Assembly (NCBI RefSeq): GCF_000718085.1
Contig: NZ_JOEC01000002.1
Span: 62,001 to 126,000, forward strand
DNA: 64,000 nucleotides
From: Mycetocola saprophilus
GTDB taxonomy: Bacteria; Actinomycetota; Actinomycetes; Actinomycetales; Microbacteriaceae
Direction of reading: 5' to 3'
Of this stretch, positions 22,618-31,461 are shown piece after piece. The notes beneath the pieces were generated by a model, which had not been told where the DNA came from, ran no database searches, and was given only the letters and a program-made list of their open reading frames with translations. The stretch's first letter is position 1, and every line of letters starts with the position of its first letter. The position numbers and the translations under genes are program-made.

Positions 22618-23142
22618 ATGGCCGGCGAAACGATCATTACCGTGGTGGGAAACCTCACCTCGGACCCGGAGCTGCGCTACACGCAGTCCGGGCTGGCGGT
22701 CGCCAACTTTACGATCGCATCGACCCCGCGTAACTTCGATCGTCAGTCGAACGAGTGGAAGGACGGCGAAGCGCTGTTCCTCCGCGCTTCGGTCTGGCGC
22801 GAGTTTGCCGAGCACGTCGCCGGATCGCTGAGCAAGGGAAGCCGTGTCATCGCGACCGGTCGCCTGAAGCAGCGTTCCTATGAGACGAAGGAAGGCGAAA
22901 AGCGCACCGCGATCGAGCTTGAAGTTGACGAGATCGGTCCGTCGCTGCGGTACGCAACCGCTCAGGTCACCCGTGCACAGTCCTCCGGCGGTGGAGCTCG
23001 CTCCCCGCAGCAGGGTGCCGTATCGGATGAGCCCTGGGCCAGTGCCGCGCCGTCGTACAACAACGCGCCGTCGAACAACGCGTCCTCCGGAGCAGATGCC
23101 TGGAACACTCCCGGCACCTTCGGGGACGACACTCCCTTCTAA
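22618..23142 (+). CDS. ssb: Single-stranded DNA-binding protein
   Basis: 174 residues. The OB fold spans about residues 1-115 ([41 protein letters not shown]). A disordered Ser/Asn/Gly-rich linker follows, then the acidic tip GDDTPF that recruits replication and repair proteins. It starts 5 nt after rpsF. It lies in the conserved ribosomal protein operon and near dnaB. Confidence 0.96.
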   Translation: MAGETIITVVGNLTSDPELRYTQSGLAVANFTIASTPRNFDRQSNEWKDGEALFLRASVWREFAEHVAGSLSKGSRVIATGRLKQRSYETKEGEKRTAIELEVDEIGPSLRYATAQVTRAQSSGGGARSPQQGAVSDEPWASAAPSYNNAPSNNASSGADAWNTPGTFGDDTPF

Positions 23143-23192
23143 GAAATTTTCTTCGAGCCTTCGGCTCGAGGTAGCACACTAAGGAAATCATT

Positions 23193-23453
23193 ATGGCTGG
23201 AAAGTCTGGCGGCCCTGGCCGCAAGCCTGCCCGCGGTAAGGGCGCAAAGGTCGTCGCTCCCGCGAAGGCTATCCGCGTCGGCGTCATCGACTACAAGGAT
23301 GTCGCAACCCTGCGCAAGTTCATCTCCGAGCGTGGAAAGATCCGCGCCCGTCGCATCACCGGTGTTTCCGTCCAGGAGCAGCGCCTCATCGCACGTGCCG
23401 TCAAGAACGCACGTGAGATGGCTCTTCTCCCCTACGCCGGCTCCGGCCGCTAA
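23193..23453 (+). CDS. rpsR: 30S ribosomal protein S18
   Basis: 86 residues. The core [20 protein letters not shown] followed by [25 protein letters not shown] is typical S18. A basic, Gly/Lys-rich N-terminus is present. The zinc-binding Cys seen at the N-terminus of some S18 proteins is absent. It lies 50 nt after ssb and just before rplI. Confidence 0.97.
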   Translation: MAGKSGGPGRKPARGKGAKVVAPAKAIRVGVIDYKDVATLRKFISERGKIRARRITGVSVQEQRLIARAVKNAREMALLPYAGSGR

Positions 23454-23464
23454 GGAGTAAGCAA

Positions 23465-23917
23465 ATGTCGAAGGTAATTCTGACCCACGAGGTCACCGGT
23501 CTCGGTGCCCCCGGGGACGTTATCGAGGTGAAGAACGGCTTTGCCCGTAACTACCTCGTGCCCAAGGGCTTTGCTGTTGTCTGGACTCGCGGTGGCGAGA
23601 AGCAGGTTGAGCAGATCAAGGCGGCTCGCGCCGCTCGTGCACTGCACAACCTCGAGGACGCTCAGGCGCTCAAGGCAAACCTGGAGCAGGGCAAGGTCAA
23701 GCTGACCGTCAAGGCCGGTCGCGAAGGCCGCCTGTTCGGTTCGGTGAAGACCGCTGACATCGCCGCCGCCGTTTCGGCTGCGGGCGCTGGCGAGATCGAC
23801 AAGCGTAAGGTCGAGATCCCCAACGCGATCAAGGCAACCGGTGACCACAAGGTCCTGGTTCGTCTGCACGACGAGGTTAGCGCGACCATCACCCTTCAGG
23901 TGGTAGCCGCTAAGTAG
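23465..23917 (+). CDS. rplI: 50S ribosomal protein L9
   Basis: 150 residues. The N-terminal domain reads [32 protein letters not shown] (in two parts around the linker helix), followed by the long helix and a C-terminal domain with [20 protein letters not shown]. Last gene of the rpsF operon, followed by a strong two-way terminator. Confidence 0.97.
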   Translation: MSKVILTHEVTGLGAPGDVIEVKNGFARNYLVPKGFAVVWTRGGEKQVEQIKAARAARALHNLEDAQALKANLEQGKVKLTVKAGREGRLFGSVKTADIAAAVSAAGAGEIDKRKVEIPNAIKATGDHKVLVRLHDEVSATITLQVVAAK

Positions 23918-23944
23918 TTGATTCACCCCTCGGGGTGCATCGCC

Positions 23945-23979
23945 AAAACGGCCCCGGATCTTGGATCCGGGGCCGTTTT
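23945..23979. terminator. Bidirectional terminator between rplI and lipase gene
   Basis: AAAACGGCCCCGGATC pairs with GATCCGGGGCCGTTTT around a short loop, giving T-runs on both strands. Confidence 0.92.
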
Positions 23980-23992
23980 GCGTTGTTTAGGG

Positions 23993-25318
23993 CTAGCCGC
24001 AGGTTGAGGGGGCGGGATGGTGCTCGACCAGCTTGTGGAGGAACCACAGGGCGTCGGGGACCAGCATGGCCGCGGCGACTCCGTGGCCCACCGCGGGGGC
24101 CTGGACGCTGGTGATCGGGGCTCCGCGGGAGCACCACTGCGAGACCAGGTCGGCGGACTGTCCGGCGGGGATGATGTCATCGGCGGGGCTCTGCCCGATC
24201 AGCATCGGGAAGGTGGGTGTGCCCCGGCCAATGGTCTGCTCGTCGATCACCCGGGAGTATTCGGGGACACGGTCGATCAGCTCGGTGACCGACTCGCCGC
24301 TCGTGGTGAGCGATCGCAGCGGGGTGGTGCCGTAGCGATCGCTGGTGGGACTCACGCAGTTATCGGCCGCCCAGGCGCGAGCCTCGAGTCCGGCCGCGTT
24401 GAGATAGTTATCGGCGCTAATCCCGGCGAGATCTCCGATCGAGGTCAGGGCGAAGAGCAGAATGGATCCCGCGGGCCGTTCCTGAACGTAGCCGGCTACC
24501 GCGTGCAGGTTGGCGGGCACGCCGCCCGCATATCCGCCGAGGATCGGCAGTTCCGGCGCATACGCGGCCGCGCGCTCGGCGGCGGCCGCGCTCGCGCCCC
24601 CGCCCTGCGAGTAGCCGTAGAGCATCACCGGAGACGTGGCGCTGATCGAGGGAAGCCCGGTCTGCGGGGCGGCCCGCGCGGCGTCCAGGACCGCGTTTGC
24701 CTGGCTCACGCGCGCGAGATAGGTCGCGTCCAGGGTGGTGCCCATGCCCTCATAGTCGGTGACCACCACCGAATACCCGGCCAGGAGCAGCGCGGTGACC
24801 TGGAACGCCTCATACTCGGTGCCCGCCACAAACTGACGCGAGGGGGCGCAGTCGGCTCCGAGGCCCTGGGTGCCCGGGGCGAGGGTGACGAGGGGTCGTT
24901 CTCCGGTGCCCGAATAGGCGTTCCAGGGGGTAAACACGGTGCCGGTCACCACGGTGGGGGTGCCATCCGTGGAGGTGCTGGAGTACATGATCACCTCGGC
25001 CTGGGCCGGAACGCGAAGGTTTTCGGTATAGAGCTTGGCGTCGATGGGTTGCTGCCGGATCAGTCGGCCCGGCGTCGCGGGGATGGGGGTGGGCACCTCG
25101 TAGAAGGAGCGATCCACCTCGCGGGCGAGACTCCGGGCATCCAGCGACGCCTCCCCGGGCTTCGGAGCGACAGCCGCGGGCGGACCCGAGGGCGGATCCG
25201 CGGGCGGTGCGGTGCCCGGCGCGGCGTGGGCACCGACGGCGGGGACAAACAGGGTTCCGGCAAGTAGCAGGGCGAGGGAACCGGCGTACAGGGTGGTGCG
25301 TGAAGCGGTGATCCTCAT
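23993..25318 (-). CDS. Secreted lipase (LIP family)
   Basis: 441 residues from ATG at 25318, supported by GGAGG just upstream; the longer open frame passes into the DnaA-box region and is rejected. A Sec signal peptide is clear (LYAGSLALLLAGTLFVPAVG then AHAAP). A Pro-rich segment follows. The fold is the secretory lipase family of alpha/beta hydrolases: nucleophile Ser in MLYGYSQGGGASAAA, likely Asp in GQSPADDIIP and His in APAVGHGVAAAM. It probably cleaves triglycerides or esters outside the cell. Confidence 0.9.
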   Translation of the reverse strand: MRITASRTTLYAGSLALLLAGTLFVPAVGAHAAPGTAPPADPPSGPPAAVAPKPGEASLDARSLAREVDRSFYEVPTPIPATPGRLIRQQPIDAKLYTENLRVPAQAEVIMYSSTSTDGTPTVVTGTVFTPWNAYSGTGERPLVTLAPGTQGLGADCAPSRQFVAGTEYEAFQVTALLLAGYSVVVTDYEGMGTTLDATYLARVSQANAVLDAARAAPQTGLPSISATSPVMLYGYSQGGGASAAAAERAAAYAPELPILGGYAGGVPANLHAVAGYVQERPAGSILLFALTSIGDLAGISADNYLNAAGLEARAWAADNCVSPTSDRYGTTPLRSLTTSGESVTELIDRVPEYSRVIDEQTIGRGTPTFPMLIGQSPADDIIPAGQSADLVSQWCSRGAPITSVQAPAVGHGVAAAMLVPDALWFLHKLVEHHPAPSTCG

Positions 25319-25808
25319 CGATCCTCCGAGGTTAGGGGTGTGATGTGGGAGGAGTGAATCAGACCGGTGTGTGAGGAAAACGAACGTCCGGCAAATGGAA
25401 CGCCGTAATCTACGGCACCAATCGGCCGCGGTCAAGTAGTTGTGCACACGAGGGCTGTGTATGACGGCAACATTCATCCATCGGTGGAGAGAGTTTTTCC
25501 CACATCCATGTGGAGAGATAAAACCCCTGGTTATCCACATATATATGGCTAAACTTTTTTCTTATCCACAGGATCCCCCACAGGTTGTGCACAATGGTTG
25601 CGGAGTTTCCCGCAGATTCTCCACAGAGTTATCCACAGGTGTATTTGTGATTCGTGGGGGTGCTCCCGTAGCGTGGTCGAGGATCCCTCTCGCGGCCCGA
25701 ATTCTCCGGCCGGTGCAGGGGTCCGGTGTCGGTGGTCCGTGGTGTGCTTATACCGCGCGACGATGGTCGACACGGCGGTTATCGCGCCCGGCGTGAAGGA
25801 GTAAATCG
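25319..25808. other. AT-rich intergenic region with DnaA-box cluster
   Basis: 490 nt between the divergent lipase and dnaB genes, far richer in A and T than its surroundings. It holds three perfect TTATCCACA boxes, two TTGTGCACA boxes and several one- or two-mismatch copies, plus an AT-rich stretch (25539-25561) between boxes. The right end contains the dnaB promoter and an AAGGAG site (25797-25802). Confidence 0.8.
25440..25637 (+). promoter_or_regulatory. Cluster of DnaA boxes upstream of dnaB
   Basis: Perfect TTATCCACA at 25531-25539, 25562-25570 and 25629-25637; TTGTGCACA at 25440-25448 and 25585-25593; one-mismatch TTCTCCACA at 25617-25625. The TTATCCACA copies all face the same way. 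Between the first two lies ATATATGGCTAAACTTTTTT, an easily melted tract. This is the layout of a DnaA-controlled promoter or a replication-origin-like element. Confidence 0.75.
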
Positions 25809-27182
25809 GTGTCTATTGCGGATCTTGGCCTGTCGGACCCGGGCCTGGGCGAAGGCTCGCGTGCCGAGCGTACCCCGCCCCACGATCTGCTTGCCGAGCA
25901 GTCGGCCCTGGGCGGCATGCTGCTGTCCAAGGACGCCGTGGCCGATGTGGTCGAGACCGTCCGCGGAACCGACTTCTACGTGCCCAAGCACGAGATCATC
26001 TACGACGCGATTCTCTCGCTCTACTCGCACGGTGAACCCACCGATGTGATCGCCGTGACCGACGAGCTGATCAAGCAGGGTGAGCTCTCCCGTGCCGGCG
26101 GTGCCGACTACCTGCACTCGCTCACCAGCCTGGTCCCCACCGCGGCCAACGCCGGGTACTACGCGAGCATCGTCGCCGAGCGTGCGCTGCTGCGCCGCCT
26201 GGTGGAGGCCGGGACCCGGATCGTGCAGATGGGGTACCAGGGTGAGGGCGAGGCACTCGACCTGGTCAACAACGCCCAGGCCGAGATCTACGCGGTCAAC
26301 GGCAACGTCGACACCGAAGACTATGTCCCCCTGACCGATGCCCTCGGTGCCGCGATCGACGAGATCGAGGCCGCCGCCGGCAAGGACGGCCAGATGACCG
26401 GTGTGCCCACCGGCTTTGTCGAGATGGACGAGCTCACCAACGGCTTCCACCCCGGCCAGCTGATCCTGGTGGCCGCACGTCCGGCCCTGGGTAAGTCCAC
26501 GCTGGCGCTCGACTTCGCCCGCGCCGCCTCGATCGGCAACAACATGCCCTCGATCTTCTTCTCCCTGGAAATGGGTCGCGCCGAGATCGCGATGCGTCTG
26601 ATGGCCGCCGAGGCCTCGGTTCCGCTGCAGAACATGCGTAAGGGAACCGTGGACCAGCGCGACTGGACCAAGATCGCCGCGACCCGCGGCAAGATCAACG
26701 ATGCCCCGCTCTACATCGACGACAGCCCCAACATGACCCTGGTGGAGATCCGCGCCAAGTGCCGCCGGCTCAAGCAGAAGGTGGGCCTCAAGCTCGTCGT
26801 GATCGACTACCTGCAGCTGATGACCTCGGGTAAGCGGGTGGAAAGCCGCCAGCAGGAGGTGTCGGAGTTCTCGCGATCGCTCAAGCTGATGGCCAAGGAG
26901 CTTCAGGTGCCGGTGATCGCGCTGTCGCAGCTGAACCGTGGACCCGAGCAGCGCGCGGACAAGAAGCCCGCAATCTCGGACCTGCGTGAGTCCGGTTCGC
27001 TTGAGCAGGACGCCGACATGGTCATCCTGCTGCACCGCGAAAGCGCGTATGACCGCGACAACCCGCGCGCGGGTGAGGCCGACCTGATCGTGGCCAAGCA
27101 CCGTAACGGTCCCACCCGGGATGTGACCGTGGCGTTCCACGGGCACTTCTCCCGCTTCGCCGACCTCGCCCCCGGTTCCTAG
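25809..27182 (+). CDS. dnaB: Replicative DNA helicase
   Basis: 457 residues from GTG at 25809 with AAGGAG upstream. N-terminal DnaB domain: PPHDLLAEQSALGGMLLSKDAV. C-terminal RecA-like motor: Walker A variant ARPALGKSTLALDFA near residue 225, then FFSLEMGRAEIAMRL and Walker B LVVIDYLQLM; the arginine-finger region SDLRESGSLEQDADMV follows. No intein is present. It unwinds DNA at the fork. The DnaA-box cluster directly upstream suggests DnaA control. Confidence 0.97.
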   Translation: MSIADLGLSDPGLGEGSRAERTPPHDLLAEQSALGGMLLSKDAVADVVETVRGTDFYVPKHEIIYDAILSLYSHGEPTDVIAVTDELIKQGELSRAGGADYLHSLTSLVPTAANAGYYASIVAERALLRRLVEAGTRIVQMGYQGEGEALDLVNNAQAEIYAVNGNVDTEDYVPLTDALGAAIDEIEAAAGKDGQMTGVPTGFVEMDELTNGFHPGQLILVAARPALGKSTLALDFARAASIGNNMPSIFFSLEMGRAEIAMRLMAAEASVPLQNMRKGTVDQRDWTKIAATRGKINDAPLYIDDSPNMTLVEIRAKCRRLKQKVGLKLVVIDYLQLMTSGKRVESRQQEVSEFSRSLKLMAKELQVPVIALSQLNRGPEQRADKKPAISDLRESGSLEQDADMVILLHRESAYDRDNPRAGEADLIVAKHRNGPTRDVTVAFHGHFSRFADLAPGS

Positions 27183-27249
27183 GCGCGCCAGCGATTCTCG
27201 GGCACGCTCTGTTCCCGGGGTTCGCGGACCTCGCCTTGGGTTCCTAGGC
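27141..27249 (+). repeat. Imperfect duplication of the dnaB 3' end
   Basis: The last codons and stop of dnaB (TTCGCCGACCTCGCC...GGTTCCTAGGC, 27156-27184) reappear with few changes at 27221-27249, 65 bp downstream. The similarity extends back to GGGCAC at 27141 and 27200. The second copy is not translated as part of dnaB. Confidence 0.75.
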
Positions 27250-27371
27250 ACCACAGCCTGTTTCGAGACCCGAATTTTGCGGGCGGAGGTGTACGTGCTC
27301 GCGGGCGGCGTTGCGCGCTGGCTGGCGTAGACTGGGTGGGATCGTATAAATCCTGGGAAAGAGGATAAGTC

Positions 27372-28046
27372 GTGGCCACGTCCGAAGCCGTTCACACCGG
27401 CGATACCCCGCCCGCGCTGCCCTCCGGGAGCTGGCTGCTGCCGCTCTCGCGTGCGGTGATTGCGGCCGTGGTGGCGCTGGTCATCACCTTCTCCAGCGAC
27501 CACTCCCCGCAGCTGGGTCTCACGGCATTCGCCGCGTATGCGCTGATCGAGGGACTCATCCAGCTGATCTGGGGTGCCCGCAACGTGCCCGTTCGGTTCG
27601 GCCGCGGTGCGACCCGCGCACAGGGCGCGGTCGGCGTGGTTGCCGGCATCGCCGCCCTGCTGATCTTGCTGACCTCCCCCGCCGCGCACCTGATCGGCCT
27701 GCTCGGCCTGATCGCCGGATGGGCGCTGATCAGCGGTGTGCTCGAGCTTGTTGGCGGGCTGCGCGCCCGCGGACGCCTGGGCATTGCCCGCGACTGGATC
27801 GCCGTGGGGGCGTTCACCCTGCTGCTGGCAGTCGCCGTGCTGCTGGTGCGTCCGGACTACGTTCACAACTTCGGTGGTGACGGCAAGACCCCTCCGGGTG
27901 TGCTGAACGCCTCGATCATGACCGTCGGCCTGTTTGGAGCGTATGCGGCCATCGTCGCTGCCTACCAGGCGATCGCCGCACTCTCCCTGAAATGGGCCCC
28001 GGCCGCCAAGGTGGTCCCCGCAGTTTCCGTCTCGAAAGGCGACTAG
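27372..28046 (+). CDS. DUF308-like membrane protein
   Basis: 224 residues from GTG at 27372 with GAGGATA upstream. About six hydrophobic spans, including LIEGLIQLIWGARNV and IGLLGLIAGWALISGVLELV, match the HdeD/DUF308 pattern of repeated small membrane helices. Function is unknown. A TAGACT box lies about 40 nt upstream. It is followed 3 nt later by the next membrane protein gene, so they form an operon. Confidence 0.78.
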   Translation: MATSEAVHTGDTPPALPSGSWLLPLSRAVIAAVVALVITFSSDHSPQLGLTAFAAYALIEGLIQLIWGARNVPVRFGRGATRAQGAVGVVAGIAALLILLTSPAAHLIGLLGLIAGWALISGVLELVGGLRARGRLGIARDWIAVGAFTLLLAVAVLLVRPDYVHNFGGDGKTPPGVLNASIMTVGLFGAYAAIVAAYQAIAALSLKWAPAAKVVPAVSVSKGD

Positions 28047-28049
28047 TAC

Positions 28050-28541
28050 ATGACCTCCCCCGCAGCCGACCAGGAGCCCGAAACCACCCCGGCGGCACCC
28101 GCCGCTCCGGAATCGGTGCCCGGCACCGCAGCCCAGCCCGGCTCGGACGCACGGCCCGCCACGAATGCCGAGCCCGCCTCGGGTTCCCAGCCCGCTGCGG
28201 ACGCTCAGCCCGCCGGCGAGGCTCCGGCCGCGGAGACCGCAAACGCGTTTGACGCGGCCGCGCAGGTCGCTCCGGTGCCGCCGCGCAAGCCCACCCGTCG
28301 CGAGATTCTGCGTCCGGTGGAGCTGCTGGTGATCGCCCTGATCTTCGGTGGATTCACCGGTCTGATCGCCGCCTACGCCTCCCGGGAGCCGATGCTCGGT
28401 CTCATTCTCGGCGGCGTCGCCTTCATCGTGGGGCTGATCGGAATCGCGATGTTCTCGCTGGCGATCAAGCCCGATGACTTCGAGGCCCGCGACATTCACG
28501 CGCAGGACACCGAGGGCGACCAGCGCCCCCGCGCCCACTAG
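28050..28541 (+). CDS. Two-span membrane protein with disordered N-terminus
   Basis: 163 residues. Residues 1-80 are Ala/Pro/Glu-rich and likely disordered. Then RKPTRREILRPVELLVIALIFGGFTGLIAAYASREPM and the LGLILGGVAFIVGLIGIAMFSLAIK span give two membrane helices (each quoted in part). No family recognised. It follows the DUF308-like gene by 3 nt and ends before a hairpin. Confidence 0.7.
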   Translation: MTSPAADQEPETTPAAPAAPESVPGTAAQPGSDARPATNAEPASGSQPAADAQPAGEAPAAETANAFDAAAQVAPVPPRKPTRREILRPVELLVIALIFGGFTGLIAAYASREPMLGLILGGVAFIVGLIGIAMFSLAIKPDDFEARDIHAQDTEGDQRPRAH

Positions 28542-28564
28542 GCATCACCCGCGCACCCACCCTC

Positions 28565-28598
28565 GCCCGCGACCCGAACGCCGATTCGGATCGCGGGC
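28565..28598 (+). terminator. Hairpin after two-span membrane protein
   Basis: GCCCGCGAcCCGAA pairs with TTCGGaTCGCGGGC with one mismatch around CGCCGA; 23 nt after the stop. No strong T-run. Confidence 0.7.
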
Positions 28599-28658
28599 TT
28601 CGTGGTTTCGGGACGGTGGCGCGTGAACGTGGGCATAGGCGCGGCGCTCGGCCCGCGC

Positions 28659-28664
28659 TACGCT
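28659..28664 (+). promoter_or_regulatory. -10 box of leaderless transcript
   Basis: TACGCT ends 7 nt before the ATG at 28672, with no ribosome site between. Confidence 0.55.
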
Positions 28665-28671
28665 TGCACCG

Positions 28672-30015
28672 ATGAGCGAGAACGCAGCACCACAATCCGC
28701 CGAGAACGCGACCCTGCACGCCCGCCTGGCCGGCCTGGAGGCCGAAAACGCGCGCCTGCGGGGAACTCGATCCGCCGGGCGACGCCTGCGCTGGATCGGC
28801 GCCGGTGTGCTGCTGGCGCTCGGGGCCCTGCTTGCCCCGGTCGCCATCGTGGCCAACTGGGCGGCCACCCAAACCGCCCAAACCGAGGTGTTTGTGGACA
28901 CCTTCGAGCCGCTGCTGGCCGAACCCGAGGTGCGATCCCTGATCGCGAGCGAGGTCAGCCAGGCGATCATCGACGCCGCGGATCTCCCGTCCCTGACGGC
29001 CAGCGCCTTTGAGGGGCTGGGGAATCTTGATGTCCCCGAGCGCGCTCGCACCGCCCTGAACGCGTTGCAGGGCGTCGCGGTGGCCGGGATGAACGGGCTG
29101 ATCGAGCGCACGGTGGACGAGCTGATCGCCTCCCCCGCCTTCACCCAGCTCGCCACGGGTCTGCTCACCCATACGCATCGCGAGGTGGTGGCGGCGCTCT
29201 CGGGCACCGAAAACTCCCTGCTCACCCTGGGCAGCGACGGCAGTCTCGGCGTCCAGCTCGGCCCGATCATCGATGCGGTCAAGTCTCGGCTGCAGAGCGA
29301 GGGGGTCGGGATTGCCGCGGCGATCCCCACGGTGGATCGCACGCTGGTTCTGGTGCAGGCCGATGAGCTGGCCCGCCTGCGTCCCGGCTACGCCCTCCTG
29401 CAGGCCGCGGGAGCCTGGCTTGCACCCCTGGGGCTGCTCGCGCTTCTCGGTGGCGTCCTGCTGGCACCCAGGCGTCGGTCCGCGGTGCTGTGGGGTGCCG
29501 GACTGCTCGCCGGGGTGCTGCTCCTGGTGGTGCTGGCCCTGAACATCGGCGTGAGCGTGCTGACCCCGAGCCTCGGTGCCAGCCTGGGCTCGGTTCCGGT
29601 GGCCCACCTGGTGCTGGAAACCGGGATCGGGTTTACCCGGGATCTGTCGATCACCGTGTCGATCATCGCCCTGCTGGTGGGGATCATCGCCTGGTGGACC
29701 GGTCCCTGGCGCACGCCCCGGACCCTGCGCGGTGCGAGCACAGTCCTGTTCACCCGGGCTCGGTCCTTCGGAGATCGGCACGGCATCGGAACCGGCCGGT
29801 TTGGCCGTCGCCTGAGCCTGCTCGCGCCGACGATCCGGATTGTGCTGGCCCTGGGGGCCGCGGCGATCCTGATCTGGGGGCGTCCGCTTACCGTGGGCCT
29901 GGTGATCTGGACCCTCGTGGGTGGCCTGGCGGTGATCATCCTGCTGGAGCTGCTGCGCCGCCCCGCGGAGCTTGTACCCGCCACCGAACCCGACCGGGCA
30001 CCGCTGCCCGCATAG
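28672..30015 (+). CDS. Large membrane protein of unknown function
   Basis: 447 residues. The N-terminus has a short coiled-coil-like stretch (LHARLAGLEAENARLRG), then a membrane span (LLALGALLAPVAIVANWAA). A soluble helical domain of about 190 residues follows, rich in LIASEVSQAIIDAADLPSLT-type helices. Four or more further spans fill the C-terminal half. Similar proteins in actinobacteria are annotated only as membrane proteins. A leaderless start is likely (TACGCT 7 nt upstream). Confidence 0.72.
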   Translation: MSENAAPQSAENATLHARLAGLEAENARLRGTRSAGRRLRWIGAGVLLALGALLAPVAIVANWAATQTAQTEVFVDTFEPLLAEPEVRSLIASEVSQAIIDAADLPSLTASAFEGLGNLDVPERARTALNALQGVAVAGMNGLIERTVDELIASPAFTQLATGLLTHTHREVVAALSGTENSLLTLGSDGSLGVQLGPIIDAVKSRLQSEGVGIAAAIPTVDRTLVLVQADELARLRPGYALLQAAGAWLAPLGLLALLGGVLLAPRRRSAVLWGAGLLAGVLLLVVLALNIGVSVLTPSLGASLGSVPVAHLVLETGIGFTRDLSITVSIIALLVGIIAWWTGPWRTPRTLRGASTVLFTRARSFGDRHGIGTGRFGRRLSLLAPTIRIVLALGAAAILIWGRPLTVGLVIWTLVGGLAVIILLELLRRPAELVPATEPDRAPLPA

Positions 30016-30035
30016 CCGGCCGCCCCACAACACAA

Positions 30036-30065
30036 ACGCGGCCCCGGGAATCCCCGAGGCCGCGT
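30036..30065. terminator. Bidirectional terminator between membrane protein gene and purB
   Basis: ACGCGGCC pairs with GGCCGCGT, with further pairing of CCCGG and CCGAG-like bases inside. It lies between two convergent genes; the minus direction ends in GTTTGTG. Confidence 0.75.
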
Positions 30066-30078
30066 GCGTGGTTGCCGA

Positions 30079-31461
30079 TTAGGGCAGGAAGTCCACCAGC
30101 TCGGCCGACAGTCCCACGTAGGTCGCGGGGGTCAGCGCAAGCAGGCGGGCCTTGGCCTCGTCGCCGATTTCCAGCTTCTCCACAAACGCGATCAGGTCGG
30201 CCTGGCCGATGCGCTTGCCGCGGGTGAGTTCCTTGAGCAGCGCGTACGGGTCCTCGATCGAGGAGCGTCCGGCGGCCACCTCGGCGCGGATCACGGTCTG
30301 GATCGCCTCGCCCAGGATCTCCCAGTTGGCGTCGAGGTCGGCCAGCAGGGCCGCACGGTTCAGCGAGATTTCGCGCAGTCCGCGGGCCAGGTTGTCCAGG
30401 GCCAGCAGCGAGTGGCCGAAGCCCACGCCGATGTTGCGCTGGGCGCTCGAGTCGGTCAGGTCGCGCTGCATGCGCGAGGTCACCAGGGTCGCGGCGAGCG
30501 AGTCGAGGATCGCGCTGGAGAGCTCGAGGTTGGCCTCGGCGTTCTCGAAGCGGATCGGGTTGATCTTATGCGGCATGGTCGAGGAGCCGGTGGCGCCCGC
30601 CTGCGGGATCTGGGTGAAGTAGCCCATCGAGATGTAGGTCCAGATGTCGGTTGCCAGGTTGTGCAGCACGCGGTTGGCGTGGGACACCTTGCCGTACAGC
30701 TCGGCCTGCCAGTCGTGGGACTCGATCTGGGTGGTCAGCGGGTTCCAGGTGAGCCCCAGACCCTCGACGAACTCCTTCGACAGCGCGGGCCAGTTAGCCT
30801 CGGGCTCGGCCACCACGTGGGCGGAGAAGGTGCCGGTGGCACCGGAGAACTTGCCCAGGTACTCGGTCTGCTGGATCTGGGTGACGATCCGCTCCAGACG
30901 CCAGGCGGTCACCGCGAGCTCACGGCCCATGGTGCTCGGGGTCGCCGGCTGGCCGTGGGTGTGCGAGAGCATCGCCGCGTCGCGGTGCTCGTGGGCCAGC
31001 TCGCGCAGGATGTCGATCACGCGACGCAGGCCGGGCAGCCAGACCTCCTGCACGGCGGCGGAGACGGTCAGCGCATAGGAGAGGTTGTTGATGTCCTCGC
31101 TGGTGCAGGCGAAGTGGGTCAGCTCGGCAATGCTGTCGAGACCCAGCTCGCTCAGGCGGTGACGCACCAGGTACTCCACGGCCTTCACATCGTGCCGGGT
31201 CACGGCCTCCTTCTCGGCCAGCCACTCGATGTCGGCCTGCGAGAACTCGGTGTACAGGGCGCGCAGCGCATCGATCTGCTCATCGCTCAGCGGCGAGGTC
31301 CCGAAGGCACCGCGACCGGTCAGCGCGATCAGCCATTCCACCTCAACCTGAACGCGGGCGCGGTTCAGGCCGGCCTCGCTGAGGTACTCGCCCAGGCCGC
31401 TGACGGCGGCCTGATAGCGGCCATCGAGGGGGCTGAGGGGCTGGATGGGAAGTGAGGTCAT
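30079..31461 (-). CDS. purB: Adenylosuccinate lyase
   Basis: 460 residues from ATG at 31461 with AGGAG upstream. It acts twice in purine synthesis, on SAICAR and adenylosuccinate. The signature loop GSSTMPHKINPIRFENAE is present near residue 295, and the HTHGQPATPSTMG active-site His region near residue 170. The start overlaps the stop of the upstream tyrosine phosphatase gene by 4 nt, so the two are co-translated. Confidence 0.97.
   Translation of the reverse strand: MTSLPIQPLSPLDGRYQAAVSGLGEYLSEAGLNRARVQVEVEWLIALTGRGAFGTSPLSDEQIDALRALYTEFSQADIEWLAEKEAVTRHDVKAVEYLVRHRLSELGLDSIAELTHFACTSEDINNLSYALTVSAAVQEVWLPGLRRVIDILRELAHEHRDAAMLSHTHGQPATPSTMGRELAVTAWRLERIVTQIQQTEYLGKFSGATGTFSAHVVAEPEANWPALSKEFVEGLGLTWNPLTTQIESHDWQAELYGKVSHANRVLHNLATDIWTYISMGYFTQIPQAGATGSSTMPHKINPIRFENAEANLELSSAILDSLAATLVTSRMQRDLTDSSAQRNIGVGFGHSLLALDNLARGLREISLNRAALLADLDANWEILGEAIQTVIRAEVAAGRSSIEDPYALLKELTRGKRIGQADLIAFVEKLEIGDEAKARLLALTPATYVGLSAELVDFLP

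Noticed and set aside
25779..28538. Minus-strand open frame of about 919 codons over dnaB and membrane genes
   Set aside because: It runs opposite several recognised genes and crosses intergenic regions; His/Gly/Arg-rich without motifs.
28465..30033. Minus-strand open frame of about 522 codons
   Set aside because: Antisense to the 447-residue membrane protein and rich in Gln/Gly/Arg; no hydrophobic or domain pattern.
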